From NCBI RefSeq assembly GCF_014931375.1, contig NZ_CP063117.1, forward strand, positions 558,001-622,000: DNA of 64,000 nt. The letters are read 5' to 3'. The position numbers and the translations under genes are program-made. Shown piece by piece: positions 9,071 to 20,287 of the stretch; within the stretch, counting starts at the first letter, position 1, and each line of letters opens with the position of its first letter. This stretch comes from Haemophilus parainfluenzae. Its GTDB lineage: Bacteria; Pseudomonadota; Gammaproteobacteria; Enterobacterales; Pasteurellaceae. The notes below the pieces were generated by a model. That model was given only the letters and a program-made list of their open reading frames with translations, had not been told where the DNA came from and made no database searches.

Positions 9071-12000
9071 ATGTCAACTCAACCGCGTTTTGTACATCTT
9101 CGTACACACACCGATTTTTCAATGATCGATGGTATTGTGAAAGTGAAACCATTGGTCAAAGCGTGTGCTGCAAACAATATGGTTGCGTTGGCATTAACGG
9201 ATTTTACCAATTTCTGTGGTGTGGTGCGTTTTTATGGTGAAACCCTTTCTTCGGGAATTAAACCGATTATTGGCGCAGATGTTCATGTTAAAAGTGAGCT
9301 ATGCGGTGAGGAATTATTCACCCTCACTTTACTTGCCAAGAACAATGAAGGCTATAAAAACATCACTTTACTGCTTTCAAAAGCCTATCAACGCGGCTAT
9401 GTGGACTTGCCTTATATCGACCAGGAATGGTTGATTGAACACCGTGAGGGTGTAATTGTTTTATCAGGTGGCACACAAGGCGATATCGCAAAAAAACTCC
9501 TTAAAGAAAATATTTCCGAAGCGGAAAGTGCGGTCAGTTTTTATCAAGAATTTTTTCCTGACCATTTTTATCTTTCGCTTTCCAGAACAGGGCGTCCAGA
9601 TGAAGAGCGTTATATTCAAGCCGCATTAAAATTGGCTGAGGAACATGATTTACCGCTTGTTGCAACCAACGATGTTGTCTTTCTCGCACCTGATGATTTT
9701 GAGGCACACGAAATTCGAGTTGCTATTCATGATGGCTATACCCTTGACGATCCGAAACGTCCAAAACGTTATACCGAGCAACAATATTTCCGCTCAGAAG
9801 AAGAGATGTGCGACTTATTTGCGGACATTCCTTCAGCACTTGAAAATACGGTATTAATAGCGCAACGCTGTAATGTGATTTTGCGTTTAGGGCAATATTT
9901 CCTCCCTCAATTTCCAACTGGCGAACTGAGTACGGAAGATTATTTGGTGATGAAATCTAAAGAGGGTTTAGAAGAGCGTTTGGCGTTTTTATTCCCTGAT
10001 GAAAAAGTGCGGGCAGAAAGACGACCAGAATATGATGAGCGCCTTCAAGTTGAACTTGATGTGATCAACCAAATGGGTTTCCCGGGTTACTTCTTAATCG
10101 TCATGGAGTTTATCCAGTGGTCAAAAGACAATGATATTCCGGTAGGACCAGGACGTGGCTCTGGTGCTGGTTCATTGGTGGCTTATGCACTAAAAATTAC
10201 CGATTTAGATCCCCTTGAATTCGATCTTCTTTTTGAGCGTTTCCTCAATCCAGAGCGTGTTTCTATGCCCGATTTCGACGTGGATTTCTGTATGGATGGA
10301 CGGGATCGTGTTATCGATCATGTCGCAGAAACCTATGGTCGTGGTGCGGTATCACAAATTATTACCTTTGGTACCATGGCGGCCAAAGCGGTAATTCGAG
10401 ATGTAGGTCGCGTATTAGGCCATCCTTATGGCTTCGTGGATCGTATTTCGAAAATGATTCCCCCTGATCCCGGCATGACTTTAGCCAAGGCTTTTGAGGC
10501 TGAACCACAGTTACAAGTGGCATATGATTCAGATGAAGAAGTCAAAGCCCTAATTGATATGGCGCGTAAGCTAGAAGGTGTCACTCGAAATGCAGGTAAA
10601 CACGCGGGTGGCGTGGTAATTTCGCCTTCTTTGATTACAGACTTTGCGCCACTTTATTGTGACAATGAGGGGCTTCATCCGGTTACTCACTTCGATAAAA
10701 ATGACGTGGAATATGCGGGTTTAGTGAAGTTTGACTTCTTAGGTTTGCGTACACTCACCATTATCAAATGGGCGTTGGATATGATTAACGCTCGCCTTGC
10801 TCGTGAAGGCAAACCGCCAGTTGATATTGCTGCTATTCCATTGGATGATCCAGAATCCTTTGATTTGCTGAAACGGTCTGAAACGACCGCCGTATTCCAG
10901 TTGGAATCGCGCGGAATGAAAGATTTGATTAAACGTCTTCAACCAGACTGTTTTGAAGATATTATCGCATTGGTAGCGTTATTCCGACCAGGTCCATTAC
11001 AATCAGGCATGGTGGATAACTTTATTGACCGTAAACATGGTCGTGAGGAAGTGTCTTATCCTGATGCAAACTACCAACATGAAAGCCTTAAACCGATTCT
11101 AGAGCCAACTTACGGTATTATTTTGTATCAAGAGCAAGTCATGCAGATTGCTCAGGTGTTAGCGGGTTATACCCTCGGTGGTGCGGACTTATTACGTCGT
11201 GCGATGGGTAAGAAAAAGCCGGAAGAAATGGCGAAACAGCGCTCAGTGTTTAAAGAAGGCGCTGAAAAAAATGGCGTTGATGGCGAACTTTCCATGAAGA
11301 TTTTCGACTTGGTGGAAAAATTTGCCGGCTATGGTTTCAATAAATCGCACTCTGCCGCTTACGCATTGGTATCTTACCAAACTCTTTGGCTGAAAACCCA
11401 TTTCCCTGCTGAGTTTATGGCAGCAGTAATGACCTCGGAAATGGATAATACGGATAAAATTGTTGGCTTGTACGATGAATGTTTGCGTATGGGCTTAAAA
11501 GTTACCCCACCGGATATCAACGTAGGGAAACATCATTTCAGCGTGAATGAAAATGGTGAAATTGTTTACGGCATCGGTGCAATTAAAGGTGTAGGGGAAG
11601 GTCCGATTGAGGCATTGATTACCGCACGTAATGAAGGTGGGATTTTCAGAGATTTATTTGATTTATGTGCTCGCGTTGATTTGAAGAAAATTAACCGTCG
11701 TACCTTTGAAAGTCTGATCATGTCGGGCGCATTTGATAAGCTAGGACCACACCGTGCGGCGTTATCTAAGAATCTCGAAGATGCACTCAAAGCGTCAGAT
11801 CAGCATGCAAAAGATGAGGCCATGGGACAAGCCGATATGTTCGGTGTACTGACAGAAACACATGAAGAAGTGGAAAATGCTTATGCCCATACGCCACCTT
11901 ACACAGAAAAACAAATTTTAGATGGTGAGCGTGAAACCCTAGGCTTGTATTTAAGTAGCCATCCAGTGAGTCGTTATTTGAAAGAGCTTTCTCATTACAG

Positions 12001-12550
12001 CTCTACGCGATTAAAAGATCTCACGCCAAACCGCCGTGGGCAAATTAGTACGGCAGCAGGTTTGCTGGTATCAACTCGCTTCGCGACAACGAAAAAAGGC
12101 AATCGAATTGGTATCGCAACTATTGATGACCGTTCTGGGCGTTTAGACCTAACCCTATTCGGTGAAAGCTTAGACCAATTCGGCGAAAAACTGCAAAAAG
12201 ATACAGTTGTGGTGGTATCTGGCCAAGTGAGTTTTGACGATTTTTCAGGCGGATTAAAAATGTCGGTACGGGATTTGATGACTTTGGATGAAGCACGTTC
12301 CCGTTATGCGAAATCCTTGGCAATAAGTTTGTCAGAGGAACAGATTAACCCAAGTTTTATTAAGAAACTGAAAGAAATGTTAGAGCCGGTTAGTGGTGGC
12401 ACCTTACCGATTAACGTATATTATCAAAGCGCAAAAGGTCGTGCGTTATTGCGTTTAGGGATTCAATGGTCGATTACACCAACTGATGACATTCTAACAG
12501 AATTGGTGAATTTGCTCGGCGAAAATGCAGTAGAGCTAGAATTCGGTTAA
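9071..12550 (+). CDS. dnaE: DNA polymerase III alpha subunit DnaE
   Basis: The replicative polymerase, 1159 residues, one residue shorter than in E. coli. In order: PHP domain beginning [15 protein letters not shown], polymerase core with [14 protein letters not shown] and the catalytic aspartates in MPDFDVDFC, the fingers region [13 protein letters not shown], and a C-terminal OB-fold/tau-binding region ([10 protein letters not shown]). No frame disruption is seen. It is preceded by an AAGGAT ribosome binding site and followed by a hairpin made of an uptake-signal pair. Confidence 0.98.
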   Translation: MSTQPRFVHLRTHTDFSMIDGIVKVKPLVKACAANNMVALALTDFTNFCGVVRFYGETLSSGIKPIIGADVHVKSELCGEELFTLTLLAKNNEGYKNITLLLSKAYQRGYVDLPYIDQEWLIEHREGVIVLSGGTQGDIAKKLLKENISEAESAVSFYQEFFPDHFYLSLSRTGRPDEERYIQAALKLAEEHDLPLVATNDVVFLAPDDFEAHEIRVAIHDGYTLDDPKRPKRYTEQQYFRSEEEMCDLFADIPSALENTVLIAQRCNVILRLGQYFLPQFPTGELSTEDYLVMKSKEGLEERLAFLFPDEKVRAERRPEYDERLQVELDVINQMGFPGYFLIVMEFIQWSKDNDIPVGPGRGSGAGSLVAYALKITDLDPLEFDLLFERFLNPERVSMPDFDVDFCMDGRDRVIDHVAETYGRGAVSQIITFGTMAAKAVIRDVGRVLGHPYGFVDRISKMIPPDPGMTLAKAFEAEPQLQVAYDSDEEVKALIDMARKLEGVTRNAGKHAGGVVISPSLITDFAPLYCDNEGLHPVTHFDKNDVEYAGLVKFDFLGLRTLTIIKWALDMINARLAREGKPPVDIAAIPLDDPESFDLLKRSETTAVFQLESRGMKDLIKRLQPDCFEDIIALVALFRPGPLQSGMVDNFIDRKHGREEVSYPDANYQHESLKPILEPTYGIILYQEQVMQIAQVLAGYTLGGADLLRRAMGKKKPEEMAKQRSVFKEGAEKNGVDGELSMKIFDLVEKFAGYGFNKSHSAAYALVSYQTLWLKTHFPAEFMAAVMTSEMDNTDKIVGLYDECLRMGLKVTPPDINVGKHHFSVNENGEIVYGIGAIKGVGEGPIEALITARNEGGIFRDLFDLCARVDLKKINRRTFESLIMSGAFDKLGPHRAALSKNLEDALKASDQHAKDEAMGQADMFGVLTETHEEVENAYAHTPPYTEKQILDGERETLGLYLSSHPVSRYLKELSHYSSTRLKDLTPNRRGQISTAAGLLVSTRFATTKKGNRIGIATIDDRSGRLDLTLFGESLDQFGEKLQKDTVVVVSGQVSFDDFSGGLKMSVRDLMTLDEARSRYAKSLAISLSEEQINPSFIKKLKEMLEPVSGGTLPINVYYQSAKGRALLRLGIQWSITPTDDILTELVNLLGENAVELEFG

Positions 12551-12560
12551 TATTCCAGTC

Positions 12561-12602
12561 AAAGTGCGGTCAAAAAATCAGTGTTTTTTTTAGCCGCACT
12601 TT
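12561..12602 (+). terminator. Uptake-signal hairpin terminator after dnaE
   Basis: AAAGTGCGG (12561-12569) pairs with CCGCACTTT (12594-12602), with an eight-T run inside the loop region. One arm is an exact uptake signal core and the other has one mismatch. Likely 3-prime end of dnaE mRNA. Confidence 0.6.
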
Positions 12603-12630
12603 AGTCGATATAAATAAAGCGAGAGATAAA

Positions 12631-13170
12631 ATGGAAAAAATCATTATTGATGCAGACAGATTTTTACGTACCATTTCACGTATTTCCCATGAAATTATTG
12701 AAAAGCACCAAGATTTCGATAATGTGATTTTAGTTGGGGTGAAACGCCGTGGTGCTGAAATTGCCGAATTAATTCAACGTCGCATTGAAGAGTTGAATGG
12801 TGTGAGTCTTCCAATGATGGAATTGGATATCACATTTTACCGCGATGACTTAGAGTATGTTGAACCTGAAAATCCAACCCCTGTGTATAGCGGTGCCTCA
12901 AGTTATATGAATATTCAGGGTAAAGAAGTCATTTTGATCGATGACGTGCTCTTTACCGGGAGAACGATTCGTGCCGCGATGGATGCGTTAACAGATTTTG
13001 GTCGAGCTGCTAAAATTGAATTGGTGATTTTAGTGGATCGCGGACATCGTGAATTACCGATTCGGGCAGATTATGTAGGTAAAAATGTGCCGACTTCCCG
13101 TGATGAACAAGTTCAAGTGCGTACATTAAAATACGATGGTTGTTATGAAGTGGCATTATTGCCTAAATAA
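12631..13170 (+). CDS. pyrR: PyrR, pyrimidine attenuation regulator / uracil phosphoribosyltransferase
   Basis: A 179-residue phosphoribosyltransferase-fold protein with the PRPP loop VILIDDVLFTGRTIRA and the PyrR-type C-terminus LVDRGHRELPIRADYVG followed by NVPTSRDE. In Bacillus PyrR binds pyr mRNA leaders when UMP is high and also has Upp activity. It is less usual in gammaproteobacteria, and no pyr biosynthetic gene lies beside it here, so any RNA targets must be elsewhere. The gene has its own spacing of 80 bases from dnaE and a GAGAGA ribosome binding site. Confidence 0.88.
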   Translation: MEKIIIDADRFLRTISRISHEIIEKHQDFDNVILVGVKRRGAEIAELIQRRIEELNGVSLPMMELDITFYRDDLEYVEPENPTPVYSGASSYMNIQGKEVILIDDVLFTGRTIRAAMDALTDFGRAAKIELVILVDRGHRELPIRADYVGKNVPTSRDEQVQVRTLKYDGCYEVALLPK

Positions 13171-13184
13171 CTATCAGCCTATTG

Positions 13185-13212
13185 TGAACCTTTGATAAAA
13201 TTGATAATCTAA
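13185..13212 (+). promoter_or_regulatory. Sigma-E-like promoter upstream of surA
   Basis: TGAACCT (13185-13191), 16 bases, then TCTAA (13208-13212). The sigma-E consensus is GGAACTT-N15/16-TCTGA/TCTAA, so the -35 has two mismatches but keeps the GAAC core. The expected start of transcription is about 30 bases before the surA ATG. Confidence 0.5.
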
Positions 13213-13247
13213 CGAGCATTATCCTATTATTTTTTAAGACAACTAAA

Positions 13248-14180
13248 ATGAAAAAATCAATGTTAAAATCTCTTTTATTTGCCATGATCGGTCTGTTTAC
13301 TTTTTCTCAAGTACAAGCAGAAGAACGCGTTGTAGCGACCGTAAATGGTACACCAATTTTACAAAGCCAAGTGAATGCTGTAATGGGTAAAAAAGGTAGC
13401 CAACGTGCGGCATTAGATAAGATTATTGATGATATGCTGACTGATAAGGCTATCAAAGAATCAGGCGTAAAAGTAAACCAAGCGGAAGTAAACCGTATCG
13501 TAGAAGATATTGCGGCAAAAAATGGTTTAACTTATGGTCAATTCTTAGATGCGTTGGATTATCAAGGCATTTCCTTAAATGCATTTAAACAACAAATTTC
13601 TCGCCAAATGTTAATGGCGGGTGTGCGTAACCATGCTATTCAAAACAGCGTAGATGTGACTCGCGAGCAAGTGGATGCATTGGGTAAACAAATGCTCGAT
13701 GAAGCGAAAGCAAAAGGTACCGCACAAAAAGTGATGGGTAAAGAGTATGAAGTTCGTCATATTTTATTAAAATTAAACCCATTACTGAACGATGCTCAAG
13801 CTAAAGCAGAATTAGAACGTATTCGTAGCGAGATTATTTCTGGCAAAATGACATTTGCTGATGCAGCATTAAAATATTCTAAAGATTATTTATCAGGTGC
13901 GAATGGCGGAAGCTTAGGCTATGCTTTCCCAGAAGCTTATGTAGGTCCATTTGCAAAAATGGTTGAAACCACACCACAAGGTACTATTTCTGCACCGTTT
14001 AAATCTGAATTTGGTTGGCATATTCTCGAAGTAACCGGTAGTCGTGATGGCGATAAAACAGAAGATGCCTATCGTCAAAAAGCTTACGAACAAATCGTGA
14101 ATAGCCAATTACAAGATGCAACCAAAGACTGGGTGAAAGCATTACGTAAAAATGCTGATATTCAATATTTCGATAAGTAA
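13248..14180 (+). CDS. surA: Periplasmic chaperone / peptidyl-prolyl isomerase SurA
   Basis: A 310-residue exported protein for folding outer-membrane beta-barrel proteins. The signal peptide ends at VQA|EE near residue 24. The N-terminal SurA-N chaperone region starts RVVATVNGTPILQSQ, and a parvulin domain follows (EVRHILLKLN, GGSLGYAFPE, FGWHILEVTG). Only one parvulin domain is present, against two in E. coli (428 residues); the short form is the usual one in Haemophilus. A sigma-E-like promoter precedes it and an intrinsic terminator follows. Confidence 0.93.
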   Translation: MKKSMLKSLLFAMIGLFTFSQVQAEERVVATVNGTPILQSQVNAVMGKKGSQRAALDKIIDDMLTDKAIKESGVKVNQAEVNRIVEDIAAKNGLTYGQFLDALDYQGISLNAFKQQISRQMLMAGVRNHAIQNSVDVTREQVDALGKQMLDEAKAKGTAQKVMGKEYEVRHILLKLNPLLNDAQAKAELERIRSEIISGKMTFADAALKYSKDYLSGANGGSLGYAFPEAYVGPFAKMVETTPQGTISAPFKSEFGWHILEVTGSRDGDKTEDAYRQKAYEQIVNSQLQDATKDWVKALRKNADIQYFDK

Positions 14181-14196
14181 CAGAAACCGTTAGAAT

Positions 14197-14224
14197 AAGG
14201 GGGCATTTTTGCCCCTTTTGTCGT
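14197..14224 (+). terminator. Intrinsic terminator of surA
   Basis: GGGGC (14200-14204) and GCCCC (14211-14215) with flanking AA/TT pairs, loop ATTTTT, followed by TTTTGTCGTTTTT. Confidence 0.85.
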
Positions 14225-14244
14225 TTTTATAAAATGAGTGACGC

Positions 14245-15294
14245 ATGAAAAAATTTTTTGTCTTTTTACTGATTATCTTGCTAATTCTTGGCGGTGTTGG
14301 TTTTTGGGGTTATCAAAAATTAACTGAGTTTGTTCATACGCCGGTGAATGTCACGCAAGATCAATTGCTTACAATTGAGCGAGGCACTACTGGCAGTAAA
14401 CTCGCCGCTTTATTAGAGCAAGAAAAAATTCTTGAACATGCCGATTTATTGCCTTGGTTATTGAAATTACAACCTCAGCTCAACAAAGTGAAAGCGGGGA
14501 CTTATTCTTTAACGGGCGTGAAAACGTTACAAGATTTATTGGATATGCTCAATTCCGGCAAGGAAGCGCAATTTAGCGTGAAGTTTATTGAAGGTAAAAC
14601 GTTCAAGGAATGGCGTAAAAACCTTGAAAGCGCACCGCACTTAAAACAAACCTTGCAAGGTAAAACGGATAAAGAGATCATGGCGTTATTGGATATTCCA
14701 GCCGTTGCAAAAGCCGTTTTCGAATGGAATAACATGGATGGATGGTTGTATCCAGATACCTATAATTACACGCCTAACTCGACGGATCTTGAATTATTAA
14801 AACGTTCAGCTACTCGCTTACAAAAAGCTTTAGATAAAGCGTGGAATGAACGTGATGAAAATCTCCCATTAGCAGATCCATATCAGATGCTAATTTTGGC
14901 TTCTATTGTGGAGAAAGAAACAGGAATTGCAGCGGAGCGTCCACAAGTGGCTTCCGTATTTATTAATCGTTTAAAAGCCAATATGAAACTGCAAACTGAC
15001 CCAACCGTGATTTATGGAATGGGTGAGCGTTATACCGGCAATATTCGTAAAAAAGATTTGGAAACGATGACCCCTTACAATACCTATATGATTGAGGGGC
15101 TACCACCAACACCAATTGCGATGGTGAGTGAAAGTGCTTTGCAGGCCGTGGCTCATCCAGCAAAAACGGACTTTTATTATTTTGTTGCCGATGGAAGTGG
15201 CGGTCATAAATTTACTCGTAATCTGAACGAGCATAATAAAGCAGTGAAAGAATATTTACGTTGGTATCGTAGCCAACAAAAAGGAGCCAACTAA
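14245..15294 (+). CDS. mltG: Endolytic murein transglycosylase MltG
   Basis: A 349-residue inner-membrane protein with a single N-terminal anchor (about residues 4-22) and a periplasmic YceG domain. The catalytic glutamate region [15 protein letters not shown] is present, as are [10 protein letters not shown] and the C-terminal [13 protein letters not shown]. It cleaves nascent glycan strands and may set their length. Its TAA overlaps the tmk ATG by one base (TAATG), so the two are translationally coupled, heading mltG-tmk-holB-tatD. Confidence 0.95.
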   Translation: MKKFFVFLLIILLILGGVGFWGYQKLTEFVHTPVNVTQDQLLTIERGTTGSKLAALLEQEKILEHADLLPWLLKLQPQLNKVKAGTYSLTGVKTLQDLLDMLNSGKEAQFSVKFIEGKTFKEWRKNLESAPHLKQTLQGKTDKEIMALLDIPAVAKAVFEWNNMDGWLYPDTYNYTPNSTDLELLKRSATRLQKALDKAWNERDENLPLADPYQMLILASIVEKETGIAAERPQVASVFINRLKANMKLQTDPTVIYGMGERYTGNIRKKDLETMTPYNTYMIEGLPPTPIAMVSESALQAVAHPAKTDFYYFVADGSGGHKFTRNLNEHNKAVKEYLRWYRSQQKGAN

Positions 15295-15926
15295 TGCAAG
15301 GCAAATTTATCGTGATTGAAGGCTTGGAAGGTGCAGGTAAAAGTACCGCCATGCAAACGGTGGTGGATACATTAAAATCCCTTGGTGTAAATGATATCGT
15401 ATTTACTCGTGAGCCAGGTGGTACTCCGCTAGCAGAAAAATTGCGCCATTTAATCAAGCATGAAACAGAAGAACCCGTTACGGATAAAGCGGAATTATTA
15501 ATGCTTTATGCGGCACGAATTCAATTGGTAAAAAATGTGATTAAGCCAGCATTGGCAGAAGGTAAAATTGTGCTTGGCGATCGACATGATATGTCTTCAC
15601 AGGCTTATCAAGGCGGTGGGCGTCAGTTTGACCAAACACTTATGGCGAATTTAAAAAATATGGTATTAGGCGATTTTGAGCCTGATTTTGTACTGTATTT
15701 AGACATTGATCCTGCAGAAGGGCTGGCTCGTGCTAGAGGTCGTGGTGAATTAGACCGCATTGAACAACAAGGACTCGATTTCTTCCATCGTACCCGCCAA
15801 CGTTATTTGGAATTAGTACAGAACAACCCAAAAACCGCTGTTGTTAATGCAGGTCAGCCTTTGGAAAAAGTACAAGCAGACATACAAAGTGCGGTCAAAA
15901 ATTGGTGGGTTTCACAAGCAAAATGA
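15294..15926 (+). CDS. tmk: Thymidylate kinase
   Basis: A 210-residue kinase converting dTMP to dTDP. The P-loop is GLEGAGKST near residue 9, the DR motif is [16 protein letters not shown], and the LID arginines are in [12 protein letters not shown]. Its stop overlaps the holB start by 4 bases (ATGA). An uptake signal lies near the 3-prime end of the gene. Confidence 0.96.
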   Translation: MQGKFIVIEGLEGAGKSTAMQTVVDTLKSLGVNDIVFTREPGGTPLAEKLRHLIKHETEEPVTDKAELLMLYAARIQLVKNVIKPALAEGKIVLGDRHDMSSQAYQGGGRQFDQTLMANLKNMVLGDFEPDFVLYLDIDPAEGLARARGRGELDRIEQQGLDFFHRTRQRYLELVQNNPKTAVVNAGQPLEKVQADIQSAVKNWWVSQAK

Positions 15927-16903
15927 GCGAACTTTATCCTTGGTTAGTGCCTACTTATCACAAAATTAGCCAAACTTTTAGCGAAGGTTTGGGGCATCAT
16001 GCATTATTGATTAAAGCTGATCAAGGTCTCGGTGCTGAAGGTTTGTTTGAGGCTTTGACAAAACACATTATGTGTCAAACGCCAGATAATGCACCTTGTG
16101 GCCATTGTCATGCTTGCCATTTAATGGCAGCGCACAGTCATCCTGATTTTCATGTTTTAGCCTCTCAAGAAGGCAAAGATATTGGTGTTGATCAGGTAAG
16201 GGCAATTAATGATGTTGTCAGCCAACACGCGCAACAAAATGGCAATAAATTAGTATATATCCAGGATGCAGAACGTCTTACGGAAGCGGCAGCGAATGCA
16301 TTGCTCAAAACCTTGGAAGAGCCACGTCCAAACACGTATTTCTTATTACAAACAGAGCCTTCCTCTTCGTTGTTAGCGACTATTTACAGCCGTTGCCAAG
16401 TGTGGAATGTGCCTTTGCCAATGGAAATGGAAGCCCTAAATTGGCTTTCTTCTCAATTTCAGGCAGAAACATCAGAATTATTAACCGCACTTGCGATGAA
16501 TTTGGGGCGTCCGCTGTTAGCATTGGAAACCCTCCAGCAAGGATTAATTGAACAACGGAAGAATTTCCTACGCCAATTTTGGCTTTTTTATCGTCGTCGT
16601 TCGCCTTTGGAAATTTTGCCTTTCTTTGAAAAAGAGCGCACCATACAACAAGTGGATTGGATTTTAGCGTTTTTAAGCGATGCCATTAAATACAAACTCG
16701 AAATACAAAGTGGCTGGCAAACACTTGATCTTAAAACAGGTGTAACTCAATTTGCAGATGAGCAAACAGCGCTTGGGTTATTAACCGCAAATAAAATTAT
16801 GCAAAAAGTACGCTCGGATTTACTCACTATCAACGGCGTTAACACAGAATTAATGTTATTAGATGGTTTGACAAAGTTAATTACCGACGTATTTAAGGAC
16901 TAA
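15923..16903 (+). CDS. holB: DNA polymerase III delta-prime subunit
   Basis: A 326-residue clamp-loader subunit. The longest ORF begins at 15902, but the ATG at 15923, overlapping the tmk stop as ATGA, gives the family N-terminus [12 protein letters not shown]. The Walker A loop is degenerate (DQGLGAEGL), as expected for the non-ATPase delta-prime. The zinc module has four cysteines in [16 protein letters not shown], and the SRC-like segment TIYSRCQ is present. It works with DnaX and HolA to load the beta clamp. Confidence 0.94.
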   Translation: MSELYPWLVPTYHKISQTFSEGLGHHALLIKADQGLGAEGLFEALTKHIMCQTPDNAPCGHCHACHLMAAHSHPDFHVLASQEGKDIGVDQVRAINDVVSQHAQQNGNKLVYIQDAERLTEAAANALLKTLEEPRPNTYFLLQTEPSSSLLATIYSRCQVWNVPLPMEMEALNWLSSQFQAETSELLTALAMNLGRPLLALETLQQGLIEQRKNFLRQFWLFYRRRSPLEILPFFEKERTIQQVDWILAFLSDAIKYKLEIQSGWQTLDLKTGVTQFADEQTALGLLTANKIMQKVRSDLLTINGVNTELMLLDGLTKLITDVFKD

Positions 16904-16910
16904 ATAAATT

Positions 16911-17693
16911 ATGTTTATCGTAGATTCCCATTGCCATTTAGATGCATTGGATTATGTAAATTTACACAAAGATATTGCTGATGTAGTGACTAAAGCCAAT
17001 GCACGGGATGTGAAGCATTTACTCGCCATTGGCGTAACATTAAGCCGTTTTGAAAAAGCTTACCCTGAGTTAGCGAAATTCTCAAATGTGTCTTTAGCTT
17101 GCGGCGTGCATCCACTAGATCTTGAAGAAGAACCTTACGATGGCGAGCGTTTATTATGTTTATCCCAAGATAAAAAAGTGATCGCAATTGGCGAAATTGG
17201 TTTGGATTATTATTACAGTGCAGATAATAAGGCATTGCAGCAAACGGTTTTTGCGGATCAAATCAGAATTGCTAATGAAGTGGATAAACCCGTGATTATT
17301 CATACTCGTTCAGCACCAGAAGATACCATTGCCATGTTGCGTGAGCACCAGGCAGAAAAGTGCGGTGGATTAATTCATTGTTTTACAGAAACCTTGGACT
17401 TTGCGAAAAAGGCACTTGATTTAGGTTTTTATATTTCTTGTTCAGGCATTATAACCTTTAAAAATGCGGAAAGTATTCGCGAAGCCATTCGTTATGTACC
17501 GGCAGATCGTTTGTTAGTTGAAACGGATTCGCCTTACTTAGCACCCGTGCCTTATCGTGGTAAAGAGAACCAGCCTGCCTATACGCGAGAGGTGTGTGAA
17601 TATGTGGCAGCGTTAAAAGGGCTGTCTATGGAAGAATTTGCACAAATTAGTACACAAAACTTCGAGCGTTTATTTAAAATTAATGTACAATAA
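16911..17693 (+). CDS. TatD-family metal-dependent hydrolase (YcfH type)
   Basis: A 260-residue TIM-barrel hydrolase with metal ligands in [31 protein letters not shown] and ETDSPYLAP. The position directly after holB, 7 bases away, matches E. coli ycfH. Family members are DNases or D-aminoacyl-tRNA-related hydrolases; the true substrate of YcfH is not settled. It is probably the last gene of mltG-tmk-holB-tatD. Confidence 0.88.
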   Translation: MFIVDSHCHLDALDYVNLHKDIADVVTKANARDVKHLLAIGVTLSRFEKAYPELAKFSNVSLACGVHPLDLEEEPYDGERLLCLSQDKKVIAIGEIGLDYYYSADNKALQQTVFADQIRIANEVDKPVIIHTRSAPEDTIAMLREHQAEKCGGLIHCFTETLDFAKKALDLGFYISCSGIITFKNAESIREAIRYVPADRLLVETDSPYLAPVPYRGKENQPAYTREVCEYVAALKGLSMEEFAQISTQNFERLFKINVQ

Positions 17694-17719
17694 ATCATCG
17701 ATTTAAATGAGGGAGTTTT

Positions 17720-18244
17720 ATGCGTAAGTTTTTTAAGTACTTTTTATTTTTAGTAGTCTTTGTTTTCCACGGCTTTATGTTCGCGGTGGTAGACTACGTT
17801 TTCCCACACTATGATGTAACGCGAGTAACCGGTGTGGAAGTGAAACGTGTGGATAAAGATGGCCCGATTACAAAATCGAATCCGGCTGATGGTCCAACGC
17901 GCGATGTGTATTTTATCAATACACAAAATGATGATGGCAAAATCATGGTGTATCGTAATGAAGATACCCGTTGGGGTTTTCCATTCTACTTTAAATTTGG
18001 TTCAGCGAACTTACAGGCTCAAGTTCAAGCCTTGGGTAATGAAAACAAATTAGTGCAAATCAAGTATTACGGTTGGCGGATGACGATGTTCGATGAATAT
18101 CGCAATGCCGTTGCAGTGAAAGAAATCAGTGGCGATGTGACACCAAGCCATCCGATTTTATCTTGGGTATTCTATGCTTTCTTATTAGTTACTCTTTTCC
18201 TTTCTATCCAATTTGTACGTGGCTGGTTCGACAGCGAAAATTAG
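17720..18244 (+). CDS. DUF1523 family membrane protein
   Basis: A 174-residue protein with a membrane helix at each end (about 6-28 and 150-168) and a soluble, probably periplasmic, middle of ~120 residues containing RVTGVEVKRVDKDG and a DTRWGFPFYFKFGSA motif. This fits the DUF1523 family, function unknown. It follows tatD by 26 bases with a GAGGGAG ribosome binding site and may be co-transcribed. The downstream gap holds a short GGGCGT/ACGCCC hairpin at about 18260-18275. Confidence 0.7.
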   Translation: MRKFFKYFLFLVVFVFHGFMFAVVDYVFPHYDVTRVTGVEVKRVDKDGPITKSNPADGPTRDVYFINTQNDDGKIMVYRNEDTRWGFPFYFKFGSANLQAQVQALGNENKLVQIKYYGWRMTMFDEYRNAVAVKEISGDVTPSHPILSWVFYAFLLVTLFLSIQFVRGWFDSEN

Positions 18245-18356
18245 CGTTTCTCAAATATGGGGCGTCATAGAACGCCCTCACAATTTAATAATAACATTTC
18301 TAACCTAAAAACCAGCGGTAAATTGACCGCACTTTAAAACCAATAAAGAGAACATT

Positions 18357-19667
18357 ATGAGTTTATCTGCAGCGATTTTTATTTTAATCGTATTAATTAT
18401 TGTCAGTGCAATCTTGTCATCAGCTGAGATTTCTCTCGCGGGTGCAAGACGCATTAAACTACAAGCGTTGGCCAATGAAGGCAATATCAAAGCGGAGAAA
18501 GTTTTAAAATTACAGGAACAGCCAGGGCGTTTCATTACTGTAGTACAAATTGGACTTAATATGGTTGCCGTACTCGGTGGTGTGATTGGTGAAGCAACCA
18601 TTAGTCTTCACTTACAGAGTTTTTTACATGAATACACTACGGCAGAATGGGTTGAGCCAGCCTCCTCTTGGATTGCTTTTTTCATGGTAACCACAACATT
18701 TGTTTTATTAGCCGATTTAATTCCGAAACGTCTCGCATTGATTAATCCTGAAGGTGTGGCTTTACGGACTATTGGCATTATGCAAGTCTTCATTTTCTTC
18801 TTAAAACCTATTGTATGGTTTTTTGATGGTCTTTCTAATATCTTCTTCCATTTAATGGGGATATCCACTAAGCGCGAAGATAATATGACTCCAGAAGACA
18901 TTGTGGCGATTGTGGAGGCTGGTGCCGAAGCGGGCGTACTAAAAACACAAGAACATTATTTGATTGAAAACATCTTTGAAATGCAAGAGCGTACCGTGTC
19001 TTCAACCATGACGACTCGTGAAAACATCGTGTTTTTAGACCGCACTTTTACTCGTCAGGAAGTGTTGAATACCTTATCGGCTGACTCTCATTCTAAATTA
19101 GTGATCTGTGATAATGGTTTGGATAAGATCTTGGGTTATGTGGAATCACATACCTTATTAACACTCTATCTTCAACAAGAAGTGGTAGATTTAACGGATA
19201 GCCGTTTATTGCGTAAAGCGTTATTTATCCCAGATACGCTGTCGCTATACGAAGTATTGGAATTGTTTAAATCTACGGGTGAAGATTTTGCCATTATCGT
19301 CAATGAGTATGCCCTGGTCGTAGGCTTGATCACTTTAAACGATGTGATGAGTATTGTGATGGGCGAATTGGTTTCTAACGAAGAAGAACAAATTGTCAGC
19401 CGTGATGAAAACTCTTGGTTGATTGATGGTGCGACCCCTCTTGAAGATGTGATGCGCGTTTTGGATATTGAATCTTTCCCTGATTCAGAAAATTACGAGA
19501 CTATTAGTGGCTTTATGATGTATATGTTACGCAAAATTCCGAAAAAAACCGATTTTGTCGTATACGATAAATATAAATTTGAAGTTATTGATACCGAAAA
19601 CTTCAAAATTGATCAAATTTTAGTTTCGATTGTCAAAGACAGCGGTGTGAGCAAAGAATCAGCGTAG
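18357..19667 (+). CDS. paeA: PaeA/YtfL-type CNNM/CorC transporter (DUF21-CBS-CorC_HlyC)
   Basis: A 436-residue inner-membrane protein. The DUF21 membrane domain with four hydrophobic stretches occupies residues 1-190 and includes SSAEISLAGARR and DLIPKRLAL. A CBS pair follows (about 205-330), then a CorC_HlyC domain to the end. E. coli YtfL (PaeA) exports cadaverine and putrescine; other CNNM proteins move magnesium. Polyamine export is the likelier role by length and sequence, but this is inference. Uptake signals lie just upstream and at about 19037. Confidence 0.75.
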   Translation: MSLSAAIFILIVLIIVSAILSSAEISLAGARRIKLQALANEGNIKAEKVLKLQEQPGRFITVVQIGLNMVAVLGGVIGEATISLHLQSFLHEYTTAEWVEPASSWIAFFMVTTTFVLLADLIPKRLALINPEGVALRTIGIMQVFIFFLKPIVWFFDGLSNIFFHLMGISTKREDNMTPEDIVAIVEAGAEAGVLKTQEHYLIENIFEMQERTVSSTMTTRENIVFLDRTFTRQEVLNTLSADSHSKLVICDNGLDKILGYVESHTLLTLYLQQEVVDLTDSRLLRKALFIPDTLSLYEVLELFKSTGEDFAIIVNEYALVVGLITLNDVMSIVMGELVSNEEEQIVSRDENSWLIDGATPLEDVMRVLDIESFPDSENYETISGFMMYMLRKIPKKTDFVVYDKYKFEVIDTENFKIDQILVSIVKDSGVSKESA

Positions 19668-19681
19668 TGCTAGGCGTTTCC

Positions 19682-19709
19682 TTGCTTAATCCCCCATTCT
19701 AAGTATAAT
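19682..19709 (+). promoter_or_regulatory. Strong sigma-70 promoter of the lipoprotein gene
   Basis: TTGCTT (19682-19687), 16 bases, TATAAT (19704-19709, exact -10). The predicted start is about 19716, so the mRNA would begin inside the hairpin GGCGGT-TTTA-ACCGCC (19714-19729), a possible 5-prime stabiliser. Confidence 0.65.
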
Positions 19710-19748
19710 TAACGGCGGTTTTAACCGCCTATAAATAAGGAAAATTTA

Positions 19749-20279
19749 ATGTTTAAAAAAATCTCGGTATTCTTTGTAGCAGTAATGCTTGCAGGTTGTT
19801 CTTCAATTTCAGATATGACCTCTTACATTCCGTTTATGGGTAAAGACAAAAAGGTCATTGATTTAGATAAAGATAAAATCGACCAAAAATCTTACGCGGC
19901 AGCTTATGAAGCCACTGTGGCAACCTATAAAGATCGTGTAACAAAAAATTTCTTTGTGGATAATTTTGCAAGTGGTGCAAATGACTGGTATCTCGGTCGT
20001 ATTGTTGTGCCAATCAAACAAATTCAAGATAAACTCTACACAGGTGGCCATGATTCTGATGTGTATGCTTACTACAGTGGTGTGTTGCATGCAGAAGCAT
20101 TACAAACCAACTTCAGCCGCTTAAGCGCAAATTGTTGGCAAAAAGTGGATTCGCCAAGTGTGACGCAAGGGATCTACGATGCAATGCGTGATTTGCAAAA
20201 AGGCAAAGAGCGCGGTGAAAATGACGCCTACATTTCCCAAGGCAGCGAAATGCTACTCAAAGCCTGTACCGGCCAATAA
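19749..20279 (+). CDS. Conserved Pasteurellaceae lipoprotein of unknown function
   Basis: A 176-residue protein with a lipoprotein signal and lipobox LAGC (cysteine 17), so it is expected to be lipid-anchored and, having S rather than D at +2, sorted to the outer membrane. The mature part is helical with no recognisable enzyme motif; two further cysteines are at SANCWQK and LLKACTGQ. I recognise no named family. It has its own strong promoter and a strong terminator, so it is an independent and probably well expressed unit. Confidence 0.75.
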   Translation: MFKKISVFFVAVMLAGCSSISDMTSYIPFMGKDKKVIDLDKDKIDQKSYAAAYEATVATYKDRVTKNFFVDNFASGANDWYLGRIVVPIKQIQDKLYTGGHDSDVYAYYSGVLHAEALQTNFSRLSANCWQKVDSPSVTQGIYDAMRDLQKGKERGENDAYISQGSEMLLKACTGQ

Positions 20280-20287
20280 TCAATTTG

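Noticed and set aside
13248..14180. SurA looking truncated with only one parvulin domain
   Set aside because: The N- and C-terminal segments are intact and this short form is usual in Haemophilus.
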